Of a stretch of DNA of 64,000 bases, positions 25,346-32,846 are shown in pieces. How positions within the stretch are numbered: the first letter of the stretch is position 1; the number at the start of each line of letters is the position of its first letter. The stretch lies in assembly GCF_014650815.1 (NCBI RefSeq), contig NZ_BMVR01000001.1, positions 859,125 to 923,124 of the forward strand. The letters run 5' to 3'. The notes under the pieces were generated by a model. That model did not search any database and was not told the DNA's origin. It saw only the letters and a list, made by a program, of their open reading frames with translations. Both the position numbers and the translations under genes were made by a program. The stretch comes from Streptomyces flavofungini. Lineage in GTDB: Bacteria > Actinomycetota > Actinomycetes > Streptomycetales > Streptomycetaceae.

Positions 25346-27033
25346 CCCCCGACAGCACAGCCACCCCCGACGTCACCATCACCGTCATCGTCTACAACGA
25401 CGCCGAACGCCTCCCCCGCGCGGTGGCATCCCTCCGCCGCCAGACCCACCCGGACATCGAGATCGTCATCAGCGACGACCACTCGACGGACGCGACCCCG
25501 CAGGTGGCACGGGAACTGGCGGCGAGCGACGACCGCATCACCTACCTCCGCCTCCCCCGGAACAGCGGCGGCTGCAGCGCGCCCCGCAACCGGGCGATCG
25601 ACATCGCGCGCGCCCCGTTCCTGATGTTCCTGGACAGCGACGACGAACTCCCGGAGCGGGCGGTCGAGTTGCTCCTGTCCGCCCATGCCGCCACCGAGGT
25701 CGACTTCGTGATGGGGGCGGTGGAGCGGGTCCGCGTGGACACCGGCCGCACGTCGACGTGGATGCCGCATCTCGTCGCGGAGCGCCGCACGGTGGCGGGC
25801 ATCGAGGCCGAACCGGCCCTGTTCTTCGAGCACTTGTCGACCAGCAAGATGTACCGCAAGGCCTTCCTCGACCGGAACAACCTCCGCTTCCCCGAGGGCA
25901 TCCACTACGAGGACCAGCTCTTCTCGGCCCAGGCGTACTGCCTGGCCAAGGCGTTCACGGTGATCCCCGAGCCGGTCTACCGCTGGTACATAGAGCCCTA
26001 CGGCGCCGCCGACGCCGCCTCCATCTCCAACCAGCGCCACAAGCTGTCCAACGTCCGCGACCGCGTCCACGTCCAGGGCCTCATCGACACGTTCCTGACG
26101 GAGAGCGGCCACGCGGGGGTGCGCGAGGCCAAGGACTACAAGTTCCTCAAGCACGACTTCCGCATGTACGCGGGCGACTTGCCGTTCCGCGACGAGGAGT
26201 GGCTGCGCGGCTTCGCGGACATCGTGAACCCGTATCTGGCGGGCCTTGCGCAGGGGGCGTACGAGCGGCTCCCCCGGGCCGAACGTGTCGTTCTGCAACT
26301 GGTACGGGACGGGCGGCTCGCGGAAGCACAGGTGGCCGCACGGGGGCTCGGCCATGGGGTGGCGCCCCGCGAGGTGTGCGTGGACGGGGACGGGCGACTG
26401 TACTGGGGCGCCCAGGTCCCGGACACGTCATCCGCGCGAAGGGAGCTGACCCTGACAGAACTTGTCCTGGTTGCGCGTCCTTTTCCCAGTGCGCAGTTCC
26501 GGCATGAGATCACGCGTATCGACCGGTCGCCGGAGGGAGCGGGCCTCGCCCTCCGCATCCGGACGTACGACCCCGGTCTTCGCCTCCCCGTGGGCCCCCA
26601 GGTGGCGAACCTGGTCGTGGCCCCGGGCCGCCGCCGCATGACAACCCGCTTCCGCCTGGACCCGATCCGCCCGGGCGTCTTCGAGGGCCGGGTCACCCTG
26701 GACCTGGCCTCGGCCCCCATCCCCCGGGACGGCTTCGAGGGCGTACGCCACCCGCTGATCCAACTCACGGAGGGCCACCTACGCAACAGCGGCCTGCTCC
26801 TGGCCCCCCTGTCCTTCCCCCGCCTGCGGGCACACATCCCGTACCGCTCCGGCACGTCCCCCCACGTGGTGACCGCCGAACCGGAGGGCCGAGGCGCGGG
26901 CCGCCTCCAACTCCGCTGGACCCCGGTGGGCGTCACGTCCCACGTGGTCCGACCGCTTACCCGTCGCCTGGTGGGCGGCAGGGGCTCCCGCGTCCGGCGC
27001 GCAGCCCGCCTGGTGGCAAGCGTGTTCCACTGA
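25342..27033 (+). CDS. GT2 family glycosyltransferase with C-terminal beta-rich domain
   Basis: This 563-aa protein begins with a clean GT-A domain (VTITVIVYNDAERLPRAVA, ISDDHSTDATPQ, NSGGCSAPRN, FLDSDDELPE) followed by a helical region and, from about 360, a beta-rich C-terminal region ending in a basic tail. It is translationally coupled (ATGA) to the upstream TagF-like fusion. The same NSGGC-x-APRN signature and two-part layout occur in the gene at 10277, making them likely paralogues. It probably glycosylates the polyol-phosphate polymer; donor and linkage are unknown. Confidence 0.86.
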   Translation: MTPDSTATPDVTITVIVYNDAERLPRAVASLRRQTHPDIEIVISDDHSTDATPQVARELAASDDRITYLRLPRNSGGCSAPRNRAIDIARAPFLMFLDSDDELPERAVELLLSAHAATEVDFVMGAVERVRVDTGRTSTWMPHLVAERRTVAGIEAEPALFFEHLSTSKMYRKAFLDRNNLRFPEGIHYEDQLFSAQAYCLAKAFTVIPEPVYRWYIEPYGAADAASISNQRHKLSNVRDRVHVQGLIDTFLTESGHAGVREAKDYKFLKHDFRMYAGDLPFRDEEWLRGFADIVNPYLAGLAQGAYERLPRAERVVLQLVRDGRLAEAQVAARGLGHGVAPREVCVDGDGRLYWGAQVPDTSSARRELTLTELVLVARPFPSAQFRHEITRIDRSPEGAGLALRIRTYDPGLRLPVGPQVANLVVAPGRRRMTTRFRLDPIRPGVFEGRVTLDLASAPIPRDGFEGVRHPLIQLTEGHLRNSGLLLAPLSFPRLRAHIPYRSGTSPHVVTAEPEGRGAGRLQLRWTPVGVTSHVVRPLTRRLVGGRGSRVRRAARLVASVFH

Positions 27034-27289
27034 GCGAGCCTCCGCCGAGGCCACGGCTCCGACCCCTGACGCCCGTACGACTCCGCCCGAGCCCGTCCGC
27101 ATCCCCGCACGCCCACCCGATCACCGCCGTCCCCGCCGCACCGCCTTTGCCCACCCACCACCCTCGCCACCCGGTGAACACAGGCGCCACCGGAGCCGAC
27201 ACGCCGTCGCCCTCGCCGCCCCGCCGAATCCCCCCACCCCCCCGCCGTCGAATGGACGCCACCCCGACCTACGCGGTCGCACGGCCAGG

Positions 27290-28483
27290 TCACTTCTCCC
27301 CGACCCCAGGCCTCAACTCTTCATACGCTTCCCGCAGTTCCGCGGCTTCGGGCAGCCCTCGCCCCTCGACCGCCCTCACGATCTCCAACGCCCGCCAGTG
27401 GTTCGCGGGCAGCAGCCGCCCGGACGCGATCGCCCGCCGCGCGACATCGCACGCCTCGTCGAGCCGGTCGCAGGACAGCAGCGTCAGCGCGAGGTCGATG
27501 TGGGCGGAAACGGCGCGGCGCGGCCAGGACGTCGCGTCGCCGCCGAGGTGGAACTGTGCGATCACCTCGCGCGCGGGCTGCTCCGCCGCCGGGTCGCCCA
27601 TCCAGGCCAAGGTCGTGGCGGTGTACGACGTGGCCTTCGCGGGGTCGTACTGGTAGTGGTGCTCCGCCCGCGCGCGCAGCACCATCGTGGTGGCGAGCCG
27701 CTGGACGCGCTCGATGGCGTCGTACGCCTCCCGCCGCTGTCCGAGACGGGCGCGTGCCCTGCCTTCCTGGGCGGTCGCCTGCAGCTCCGCGGACCCCCCG
27801 CGCGGGGCGACGTACTGGGCCGCCTGCGACAGTTCCACCGCGCGTGGATAGTCGCCGGTGGTGAGCGCCCGCCACGCCTCCGTCTCGTACGTCCACGCGT
27901 GGATCTCAGGGTGCTCGGCGTGTTGAGCCAGTGAGGCGGCGGTGGTGAGCCGCGCCGCTGCCGCCCGGCTCTGCCTGAGGTCGACGTGCAAGGTCGCGGC
28001 GAGCAGCGAGAGCCAGCCGCCCAGGACGATGAGCCGCCGGTGTTCGCTCAGCGTCTTGCGGTCGTCCAGCAGCTTGGTCACGTACGACAGGTGTCGGCGC
28101 ACATCACTCAACAGCTCGGGCGGCGGTGCCGTCTGATAGCGGACCGCCAGCTCGTCGAACGCCCCCTCCAGCCGGTCGAGCGTCTCCGCGCCGACATCAC
28201 TGGCCCGCACGCGCCGCGCCAGCTCGACCGCTTCCAGGTCGTCGCCGGATTCCGCGCCCGCATCGCCCGCTGCCGCCGGCCCGGTGATGCTCGCCGCCAG
28301 CAGCGCCCCACCGGCTCCCGTCAGCCGGTCCAGGCCACGCCTCAGGTTTTCGGAGGGCCGCTGCTTCCCCTTCAGGACGCGGGACAGATACGCCACGTCG
28401 TAGTTGAGCGTACGCGCGGCCTGGCGCATGGAGATGCCCTGGTCCGCCAGGGCATCGCGGGCACGGGTGGCGAAGTCGGTCAC
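27290..28483 (-). CDS. XRE-type regulator with TPR-like helical domain
   Basis: The 397-aa protein has an N-terminal Cro/C1-type helix-turn-helix (ALADQGISMRQAARTLN, then LSRVLKGKQRPSENL, residues about 10-50). About 330 residues of helical, tetratricopeptide-like repeats follow. This architecture is very common in Streptomyces, often next to small DUF397-like or unknown genes, and is mostly uncharacterised. The gene is divergent from a small Cys-containing protein gene, with a 26-bp palindrome between them that could be an autoregulatory site. No signal or ligand can be deduced. Confidence 0.85.
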   Translation of the reverse strand: MTDFATRARDALADQGISMRQAARTLNYDVAYLSRVLKGKQRPSENLRRGLDRLTGAGGALLAASITGPAAAGDAGAESGDDLEAVELARRVRASDVGAETLDRLEGAFDELAVRYQTAPPPELLSDVRRHLSYVTKLLDDRKTLSEHRRLIVLGGWLSLLAATLHVDLRQSRAAAARLTTAASLAQHAEHPEIHAWTYETEAWRALTTGDYPRAVELSQAAQYVAPRGGSAELQATAQEGRARARLGQRREAYDAIERVQRLATTMVLRARAEHHYQYDPAKATSYTATTLAWMGDPAAEQPAREVIAQFHLGGDATSWPRRAVSAHIDLALTLLSCDRLDEACDVARRAIASGRLLPANHWRALEIVRAVEGRGLPEAAELREAYEELRPGVGEK

Positions 28484-28506
28484 GGGGCACTCCGGACAGT
28501 TGTCGA

Positions 28507-28532
28507 CCGTTGACTCTGAGTCTAGTCAACGG
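28507..28532. promoter_or_regulatory. 26-bp palindromic operator with back-to-back TTGACT elements
   Basis: CCGTTGACT (28507-28515) and AGTCAACGG (28524-28532) are perfect 9-bp inverted arms around 8 nt. Each arm contains TTGACT read outward on its own strand, so the site may be two divergent -35 elements and an operator at once. It starts 23 nt from the XRE regulator start. Confidence 0.6.
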
Positions 28533-28637
28533 CCGGTCCACTGGGCGGGGTTGCGGCCGATGGCGAAGCATCGTCAGCGCAAACCGTCACCCGGTGCCGC
28601 CTCCGGCCCGGGGCCCCCGGCCAGACTGGAGCACCGC

Positions 28638-28856
28638 ATGCCCGAACCCGTCCCCGCGCCCGGAACCCCGAGCAACACACCCCCCGCCCCCGGAATGACC
28701 CTCCGCGTCTACACCGTGAGCCGCGACGGCACCGTCACCCAAGACACCGGCACCCGCCGCATCACCCCGAACAGCCCTCCCCCGCCCGTGAGTTCACGGC
28801 CACCCCTGTGCGTGTGCTCGCGCTGTCTGGGGCGCCCCGCGACCCCGCTCAGGTAG
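28638..28856 (+). CDS. small Cys-containing hypothetical protein (72 aa)
   Basis: The protein has a Pro/Ala-rich start, a short beta-like core (MTLRVYTVSRDGTVTQDTGT) and a Cys cluster CVCSRC near the end. ATG 28638 follows TGGAG by 6 nt; ATG 28560 would add 26 basic and proline-rich residues. I recall similar short proteins encoded beside XRE regulators in Streptomyces, but no function. It is divergent from the XRE gene across a palindrome, and its stop overlaps the end of the facing MurE-like gene by 8 nt. Confidence 0.5.
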   Translation: MPEPVPAPGTPSNTPPAPGMTLRVYTVSRDGTVTQDTGTRRITPNSPPPPVSSRPPLCVCSRCLGRPATPLR

Positions 28857-30375
28857 TGGCGGGCTGGGCCGTGGGGCGCCGGGTGGTCGCCTGTTCCAGG
28901 GCGAGTTCCCGGGCCACGGACATGTCGCTGAACGGGAGCAGCCGCTCGCGGACGGTCTGGTGCGGCTCACTGCCCTTGCCCGCGATGAGGACCGTGTCCT
29001 GAGGGCCCGCCGCCGACAGGGCGAAGGCGATCGCCTCGCGGCGGTCGGCGAGGCGGTCGAAGGGGGTGCCGGTCACGGCGAGGCCGGGCACGATCTGGTC
29101 GAGGATGGTCTCCGGGTCCTCGTCGCGAGGGTTGTCGGAGGTGAGGACGCACAGGTCGGAGTGGGTCCCGGCGATCCTGCCCATGTCGGCCCGCTTCGTG
29201 GTGTCCCGGTCGCCGCCGCAGCCGAAGACGGTGATCACCCGGCCGCGTGTGTAGCCGCGGATGGTGGTCAGGACCTGGTCCAGGGAGTCGGGGGAATGGG
29301 CGTAGTCCACGATCACGGAGGTGCCGTCGGGGGTCTCGAAGCGTTCGAACCGGCCGGGTACGGGCGGCAGGTGGGCGAGTGCGGCGACGAGGGCGTCCAG
29401 ATCGTGTCCCAGGACGTGGCAGGAGGCCAGCGCGGCAAGGGCGTTGGCCACCGCGTACCGGCCGGGGAACGGTATCGACGCCGGATGCGCGCGCCCACCG
29501 TGCCGGAGCGTGAACCGCGTACCGGCGGCGCTCACGACGAGGCCGGTGGCCCGGTAGTCCGCCGGTACGTCGTCGAGTGCGTACGTGGTCACCGCACCCG
29601 GCATCATCGCCCCGATCCCCGCGCCCACGGGGTCGTCCGCGTTGACCACCGCGTGCCGGCACAGGCCCTGGAAGAGCCGGAGCTTGGCGTCCCGGTAGTC
29701 GGCCATCGTCCCGTGGTCGTCCAGGTGGTCCTGCGTCAGATTGGTGAACACCCCGACGTCGATGAACGTCCGGTCCACCCGGTGGGTCAGCAGAGCCATC
29801 GAGGTGGCTTCCAGGACCACGCTGCCGGTCGCACGATCCCGCATGTGTCCCAGCAGGTACTGCAGGTCGGGCGACTCCGGAGTGGTGAGCACCGAGGGCG
29901 GCATGGGGATCAGCTCGTCACCGATCCGGCTGCCGGCCGTCCCGATGACTCCGACCTTCGCCCCCGCGGACATCCGCAGGAGGGCTTCGACCATGTACGA
30001 GACCGACGTCTTGCCGTTGGTGCCGGTGATCGCCACCATGTCCATCCACCGGCCCGGCTCGCCGACGTACCGCGAGGCCACGACCGCGGCCGCCCGTCGG
30101 GTGTCCGGCACCCGCACGGTGCACCTGCCCGCGGACCCCGACGTCTCCGGAAGCGCCGCATCCGCGCCTTCGACGATCACAGCGGCGGCGCCCCGCGCGA
30201 ACGCGGCCGCCACGGAGCCGGGCCCGCCCTCCCGGTGTCCGGGCACGGCGATGAAGACGGAACCGGGCGTGACCCGGTCGACGTCGAAGGTCGCACCCGC
30301 CGTGACCTCGGTCCTGCCCGGGTCACCCTCAAGTACCTGATGTTCCTGTCCGGCCAGCAGCTCGCTCAGCTTCAC
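28849..30375 (-). CDS. MurE-like UDP-N-acetylmuramyl-tripeptide synthetase (orphan paralogue)
   Basis: This 508-aa Mur ligase has the ATP loop GTNGKTS (118-124), the carbamylated-lysine region YRDAKLRLF, the C-terminal DYAHSPDSL and GCGGDRD motifs, and DNPR (414-417). The arginine in DNPR marks enzymes that add diaminopimelate rather than lysine, fitting LL-Dap in Streptomyces wall. It catalyses ATP-dependent addition of the third stem-peptide residue in the cytoplasm. GTG 30375 follows AAGGGA; upstream in-frame ATGs extend into repetitive DNA. It is not in a division/cell-wall cluster, so it is probably a second copy. Such paralogues may give tolerance to wall inhibitors or make modified precursors. 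Confidence 0.88.
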   Translation of the reverse strand: MKLSELLAGQEHQVLEGDPGRTEVTAGATFDVDRVTPGSVFIAVPGHREGGPGSVAAAFARGAAAVIVEGADAALPETSGSAGRCTVRVPDTRRAAAVVASRYVGEPGRWMDMVAITGTNGKTSVSYMVEALLRMSAGAKVGVIGTAGSRIGDELIPMPPSVLTTPESPDLQYLLGHMRDRATGSVVLEATSMALLTHRVDRTFIDVGVFTNLTQDHLDDHGTMADYRDAKLRLFQGLCRHAVVNADDPVGAGIGAMMPGAVTTYALDDVPADYRATGLVVSAAGTRFTLRHGGRAHPASIPFPGRYAVANALAALASCHVLGHDLDALVAALAHLPPVPGRFERFETPDGTSVIVDYAHSPDSLDQVLTTIRGYTRGRVITVFGCGGDRDTTKRADMGRIAGTHSDLCVLTSDNPRDEDPETILDQIVPGLAVTGTPFDRLADRREAIAFALSAAGPQDTVLIAGKGSEPHQTVRERLLPFSDMSVARELALEQATTRRPTAQPATT

Positions 30376-30517
30376 AGTGATCCCTTCGAGGTGGCCCGGC
30401 CCGGTCGTGCGGCGGAGCCAGGTGGCAGTACCGGCGGAGGCCGGCAGGCTGGTGTGGCGGCGTGGAGCGGGAAGGGGGATCGCCCGGCGGGGAGGGGCGA
30501 AGCGGCTCTCGGCCACG

Positions 30518-30562
30518 GGAGATCCCGGAGATCCCCGAGATCCCGGAGATTCCGGGGGTCCC
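30518..30562. repeat. 9-bp tandem repeat (GGAGATCCC type)
   Basis: Units at 30518, 30527, 30536, 30545 and 30554 read GGAGATCCC, GGAGATCCC, CGAGATCCC, GGAGATTCC and GGGGGTCCC, in the leader of the murE paralogue. The complement, GGGATCTCC, matches units of the repeat inside mtnA at 57667. Confidence 0.85.
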
Positions 30563-30647
30563 GGGAGGAGGCGCGGCGCGCGGTATTAAGAAGCGGCGCG
30601 CCAGTGCGGGGAGCCGGTGCGGCGAACCGGTGCGCGGAGCGCTAACC

Positions 30648-30743
30648 GTGCCCGTGGAGGGCGCGTGCGATACGCCGGATCTGATGCGTCTCGACGTCCC
30701 CGGCGTCGACAACCCGGTCGACGACGACTGGGCGCAGTGCTGA
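30648..30743 (+). CDS. candidate acidic small peptide (31 aa)
   Basis: GTG 30648 has a GGAG Shine-Dalgarno 8 nt upstream. The 31 codons mostly end in G or C, as in real genes here, and do not belong to any annotated frame on the other strand. The peptide begins MPVEGACDTPDLM and ends in VDNPVDDDWAQC. It has two cysteines, one of them the last residue, and is strongly acidic. Hairpins start right at the stop codon. No signal peptide is seen. It could be a regulatory peptide, a RiPP-like precursor without an evident modifying enzyme nearby, or chance. I do not recognise it. Confidence 0.4.
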   Translation: MPVEGACDTPDLMRLDVPGVDNPVDDDWAQC

Positions 30744-30770
30744 GGCCGCCCTGTGCGGGCACTGCCTCAG
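30734..30770 (+). terminator. alternative hairpins at the end of the small gene
   Basis: Two mutually exclusive stems share bases: GCAGTGC (30734-30740) with GCACTGC (30759-30765), and CTGAGGC (30740-30746) with GCCTCAG (30764-30770). They begin at the stop of the candidate peptide and could end its transcript, or that of facing genes. Confidence 0.35.
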
Positions 30771-30829
30771 AGAACCCGTGCGACCCATGAGCCCGAGTGT
30801 ACGGCCGTGCCAGGGGACGGCCGCACAGC

Positions 30830-32362
30830 TCACCCCAGCACGCGGTACAGCACCTGCCCCCGCGGCCCCGTCCCCACCTTCCGCAGCGCGGGGTCGTCCG
30901 CCCGCAGCCCCCCGTCCCCGGGGTACGCCACGACCCACCGCACCCGGTACCGCCGCAGCACCTCCACCCGCTCGGCCCGGGGCGTACCCGGCGCAAAGTA
31001 CCGGCGTACGGCGTCCTCGCGGGCGGCTTCGTCCGGGAGGAAGAAGTCGGGGTAGCCGGGGGCCACGGTGTACGCCCCGTACGCCGGGAGCTGCCGGGCG
31101 GGGAACGTCTTCGCCATGACCACGTCCCCATACCGCACCCACGGAGTGATCCACCGGTAACCGGGCCACGGCGCCCGGTACTTCCCGGCGACCGCCGACG
31201 GCAGCGCGCCCTGGGGCAGGACGTAGCCGAGCGTCCCGGCCTGCGTCCACGCGCCGACGGCGAGGGCCCCGGCGAGGACCCCGGCGAACACCTGCCGGGC
31301 ACGGACACGGGCACGGACACGAGCACGGGCCCGGTCCCCGCACGCCACCTCCGCGGCCTCCACAGCGGCGGCGACCTGCGCGGGCAGCAGCGCCGCGGGC
31401 AGCACCCTCCCCCACGAGTAGTGGCCGGTCAGGCCGCCCGCCGCGAACACGAGCACGCCCAGCGCGAAGAACAGCACCAGTGGATCCCGCCGGTCCCGCC
31501 GGAAGCGCAGGGCCAGCGCGGCCACGCCCACGAGGGCCAGGCCGAAGCGACCCGGCAGGTTCCGGTACAGCGCGCGGTGGATCCGCTCCAGGTCGCCGCC
31601 CGCGCCGAAGAGGTCGAAGAAGGAGTAGTACGGCCAGCCGGCGAGGACCACGAGGCCGAGGGCGAAACCCGCGGCCAGCCGCAGCAGCACCGGGCGCGAC
31701 GGAAACGGCCGTGCGCCGAGCAGCATCGCCGCCGCGCCCAGCGAGGCGACGACACCCGTGAACTGGTGAGTGAGCAGCACGACGGCCCACAGCACCCCGA
31801 GACCGGGGAACACCAGCCACCCGGAGCCCGCCCGCAGGGCCTTCCGCAGCCACGCCCACAGGTGGAAGGACAGGCCGAGCGCGAACGTACTCGGGTACGA
31901 CACCGTCAGGGCAAGGGAGTTGAGCCCGAGGAAGCCGCTCCACTCGAACAGCACCGGGCCCCACAGGAACAGCACGCACAGCACGGCCAGGGGCGGGGCG
32001 GCCCGGCGTTCCGTCAGCGTGCGGACGAAGTGCCAGACCCCGGAGAGCAGGAGCGCGAGGCCGATGACGGCCGCGCCGCGCAGCACCCCGAAGGTGCCCG
32101 CCCCCGTCGCCTTGGCGAGGCAGCCGAGGAGGACGGTCCACGGCGAGTAGTAGGGGCTGGGTACGTCGGCGTCGACCAGGGGGTCGCCGGGGTGGACCGG
32201 GTCGTGGCGGAGGCGTTCGATCGTCGCCGCGTGCATGCCCAGGTCACCGACCCAGGGAAGGCGGACCACGACGGCGAGGAGAAGGGCGGCGACGGCGCCC
32301 GTCACCGCCCGGAGCCCCCACGTCCAGCGGGCCTCGCCCCGGCTAGGGCCGCCGGGCGTCAT
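30830..32362 (-). CDS. multi-pass membrane protein, candidate GT-C type glycosyltransferase (paralogue of 8526)
   Basis: The 510-aa protein has about ten membrane segments. The first loop has GDLGMHAATIERLRHDPVHP, then YYSPW, YPSTF, RRDRRDPLVL and SGHYSWGR; the soluble C-terminus has RRYRVRW. All these match the 571-aa protein at 8526 in order. The gene ends an operon with a polyprenol-phosphate sugar synthase and a GtrA protein, with a 20-nt overlap to gtrA. The synthase makes a lipid-linked sugar, GtrA flips it, and this protein could use it outside the cell. That three-step reading is inferred from context and strengthens the GT-C assignment for both paralogues. Confidence 0.78.
   Translation of the reverse strand: MTPGGPSRGEARWTWGLRAVTGAVAALLLAVVVRLPWVGDLGMHAATIERLRHDPVHPGDPLVDADVPSPYYSPWTVLLGCLAKATGAGTFGVLRGAAVIGLALLLSGVWHFVRTLTERRAAPPLAVLCVLFLWGPVLFEWSGFLGLNSLALTVSYPSTFALGLSFHLWAWLRKALRAGSGWLVFPGLGVLWAVVLLTHQFTGVVASLGAAAMLLGARPFPSRPVLLRLAAGFALGLVVLAGWPYYSFFDLFGAGGDLERIHRALYRNLPGRFGLALVGVAALALRFRRDRRDPLVLFFALGVLVFAAGGLTGHYSWGRVLPAALLPAQVAAAVEAAEVACGDRARARVRARVRARQVFAGVLAGALAVGAWTQAGTLGYVLPQGALPSAVAGKYRAPWPGYRWITPWVRYGDVVMAKTFPARQLPAYGAYTVAPGYPDFFLPDEAAREDAVRRYFAPGTPRAERVEVLRRYRVRWVVAYPGDGGLRADDPALRKVGTGPRGQVLYRVLG
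31297..31332 (-). repeat. 12-bp tandem repeat, 3 units
   Basis: GGGCACGGACAC-type units at 31297, 31309 and 31321 encode an Arg/Ala/Val repeat (ARARVRARVRAR) in a cytoplasmic loop of the membrane protein. The loop is absent from the paralogue at 8526. Confidence 0.75.
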
Positions 32363-32846
32363 GGTGGGCCCGGTCCTTGAACACCCAGGTCCGGTACACC
32401 AGGAAGCGGAACGCGGACGCCAGCACGATGGACTGCGCCTTCGCGATGTTCGAGCCGAGCGGCCCGCTGAGGCCCGCTCCGTGGTACGCGGCGTAGAACA
32501 GCAGGCTCTCCATCACGACGCCGATGCCGCTGAAGACGAAGAACAGGGCGATCTGCCGCTTGGTGCGCGAGGCGCGGTCCCGGTACGCGTAGAAGCGGAA
32601 GCCGAGGTAGTTGGTGCCCATGGCGACGCAGCTCGCCAGGACCGTGGCGGTCATCGGGGCCCGGCCCAGGCCGTGCAGGAGGAGGTTGAAGACGACGAGG
32701 TTGACGGCCACTCCGCTGCCGCCGACGACGCCGAACCGGACGACCTCAAGGAAGAGGCGGCGCAGCCGGGCGAGGGGAACGCGGGGCGCGGCGGGTGCCG
32801 GAGCGGCGACGGTCCCGGCCGGCGCCTCGTGCAGCGTGCTGGTCAT
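32343..32846 (-). CDS. GtrA family membrane protein
   Basis: This 167-aa protein has four hydrophobic segments with the GtrA hallmarks: RFGVVGGSGVAVNLVVFNLL at the first segment, NYLGFRFYAYRDR after the second, and FRFLVYRTWVFKDR at the end. GtrA proteins are thought to flip polyprenyl-phosphate-linked sugars. The gene overlaps the polyprenol-phosphate sugar synthase by 4 nt (ATGA) and the membrane glycosyltransferase by 20 nt, so the three are made together. The N-terminal Ala/Pro stretch is cytoplasmic. Confidence 0.9.
   Translation of the reverse strand: MTSTLHEAPAGTVAAPAPAAPRVPLARLRRLFLEVVRFGVVGGSGVAVNLVVFNLLLHGLGRAPMTATVLASCVAMGTNYLGFRFYAYRDRASRTKRQIALFFVFSGIGVVMESLLFYAAYHGAGLSGPLGSNIAKAQSIVLASAFRFLVYRTWVFKDRAHHDARRP

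Larger units (their letters stand above)
30376..30829. other. intergenic region upstream of the murE paralogue
   Basis: This 454-bp region holds a 9-bp tandem repeat, two copies of CCGGTGCG, a GGTATTAA tract that could be a -10 region, a probable 31-codon gene on the plus strand and a hairpin after it. Each of the main items is listed separately. Confidence 0.5.

Noticed and set aside
26136..27293. 385-codon open frame on the minus strand
   Set aside because: Antisense to the GT2 gene at 25342; Arg/Ser-rich and without motifs.
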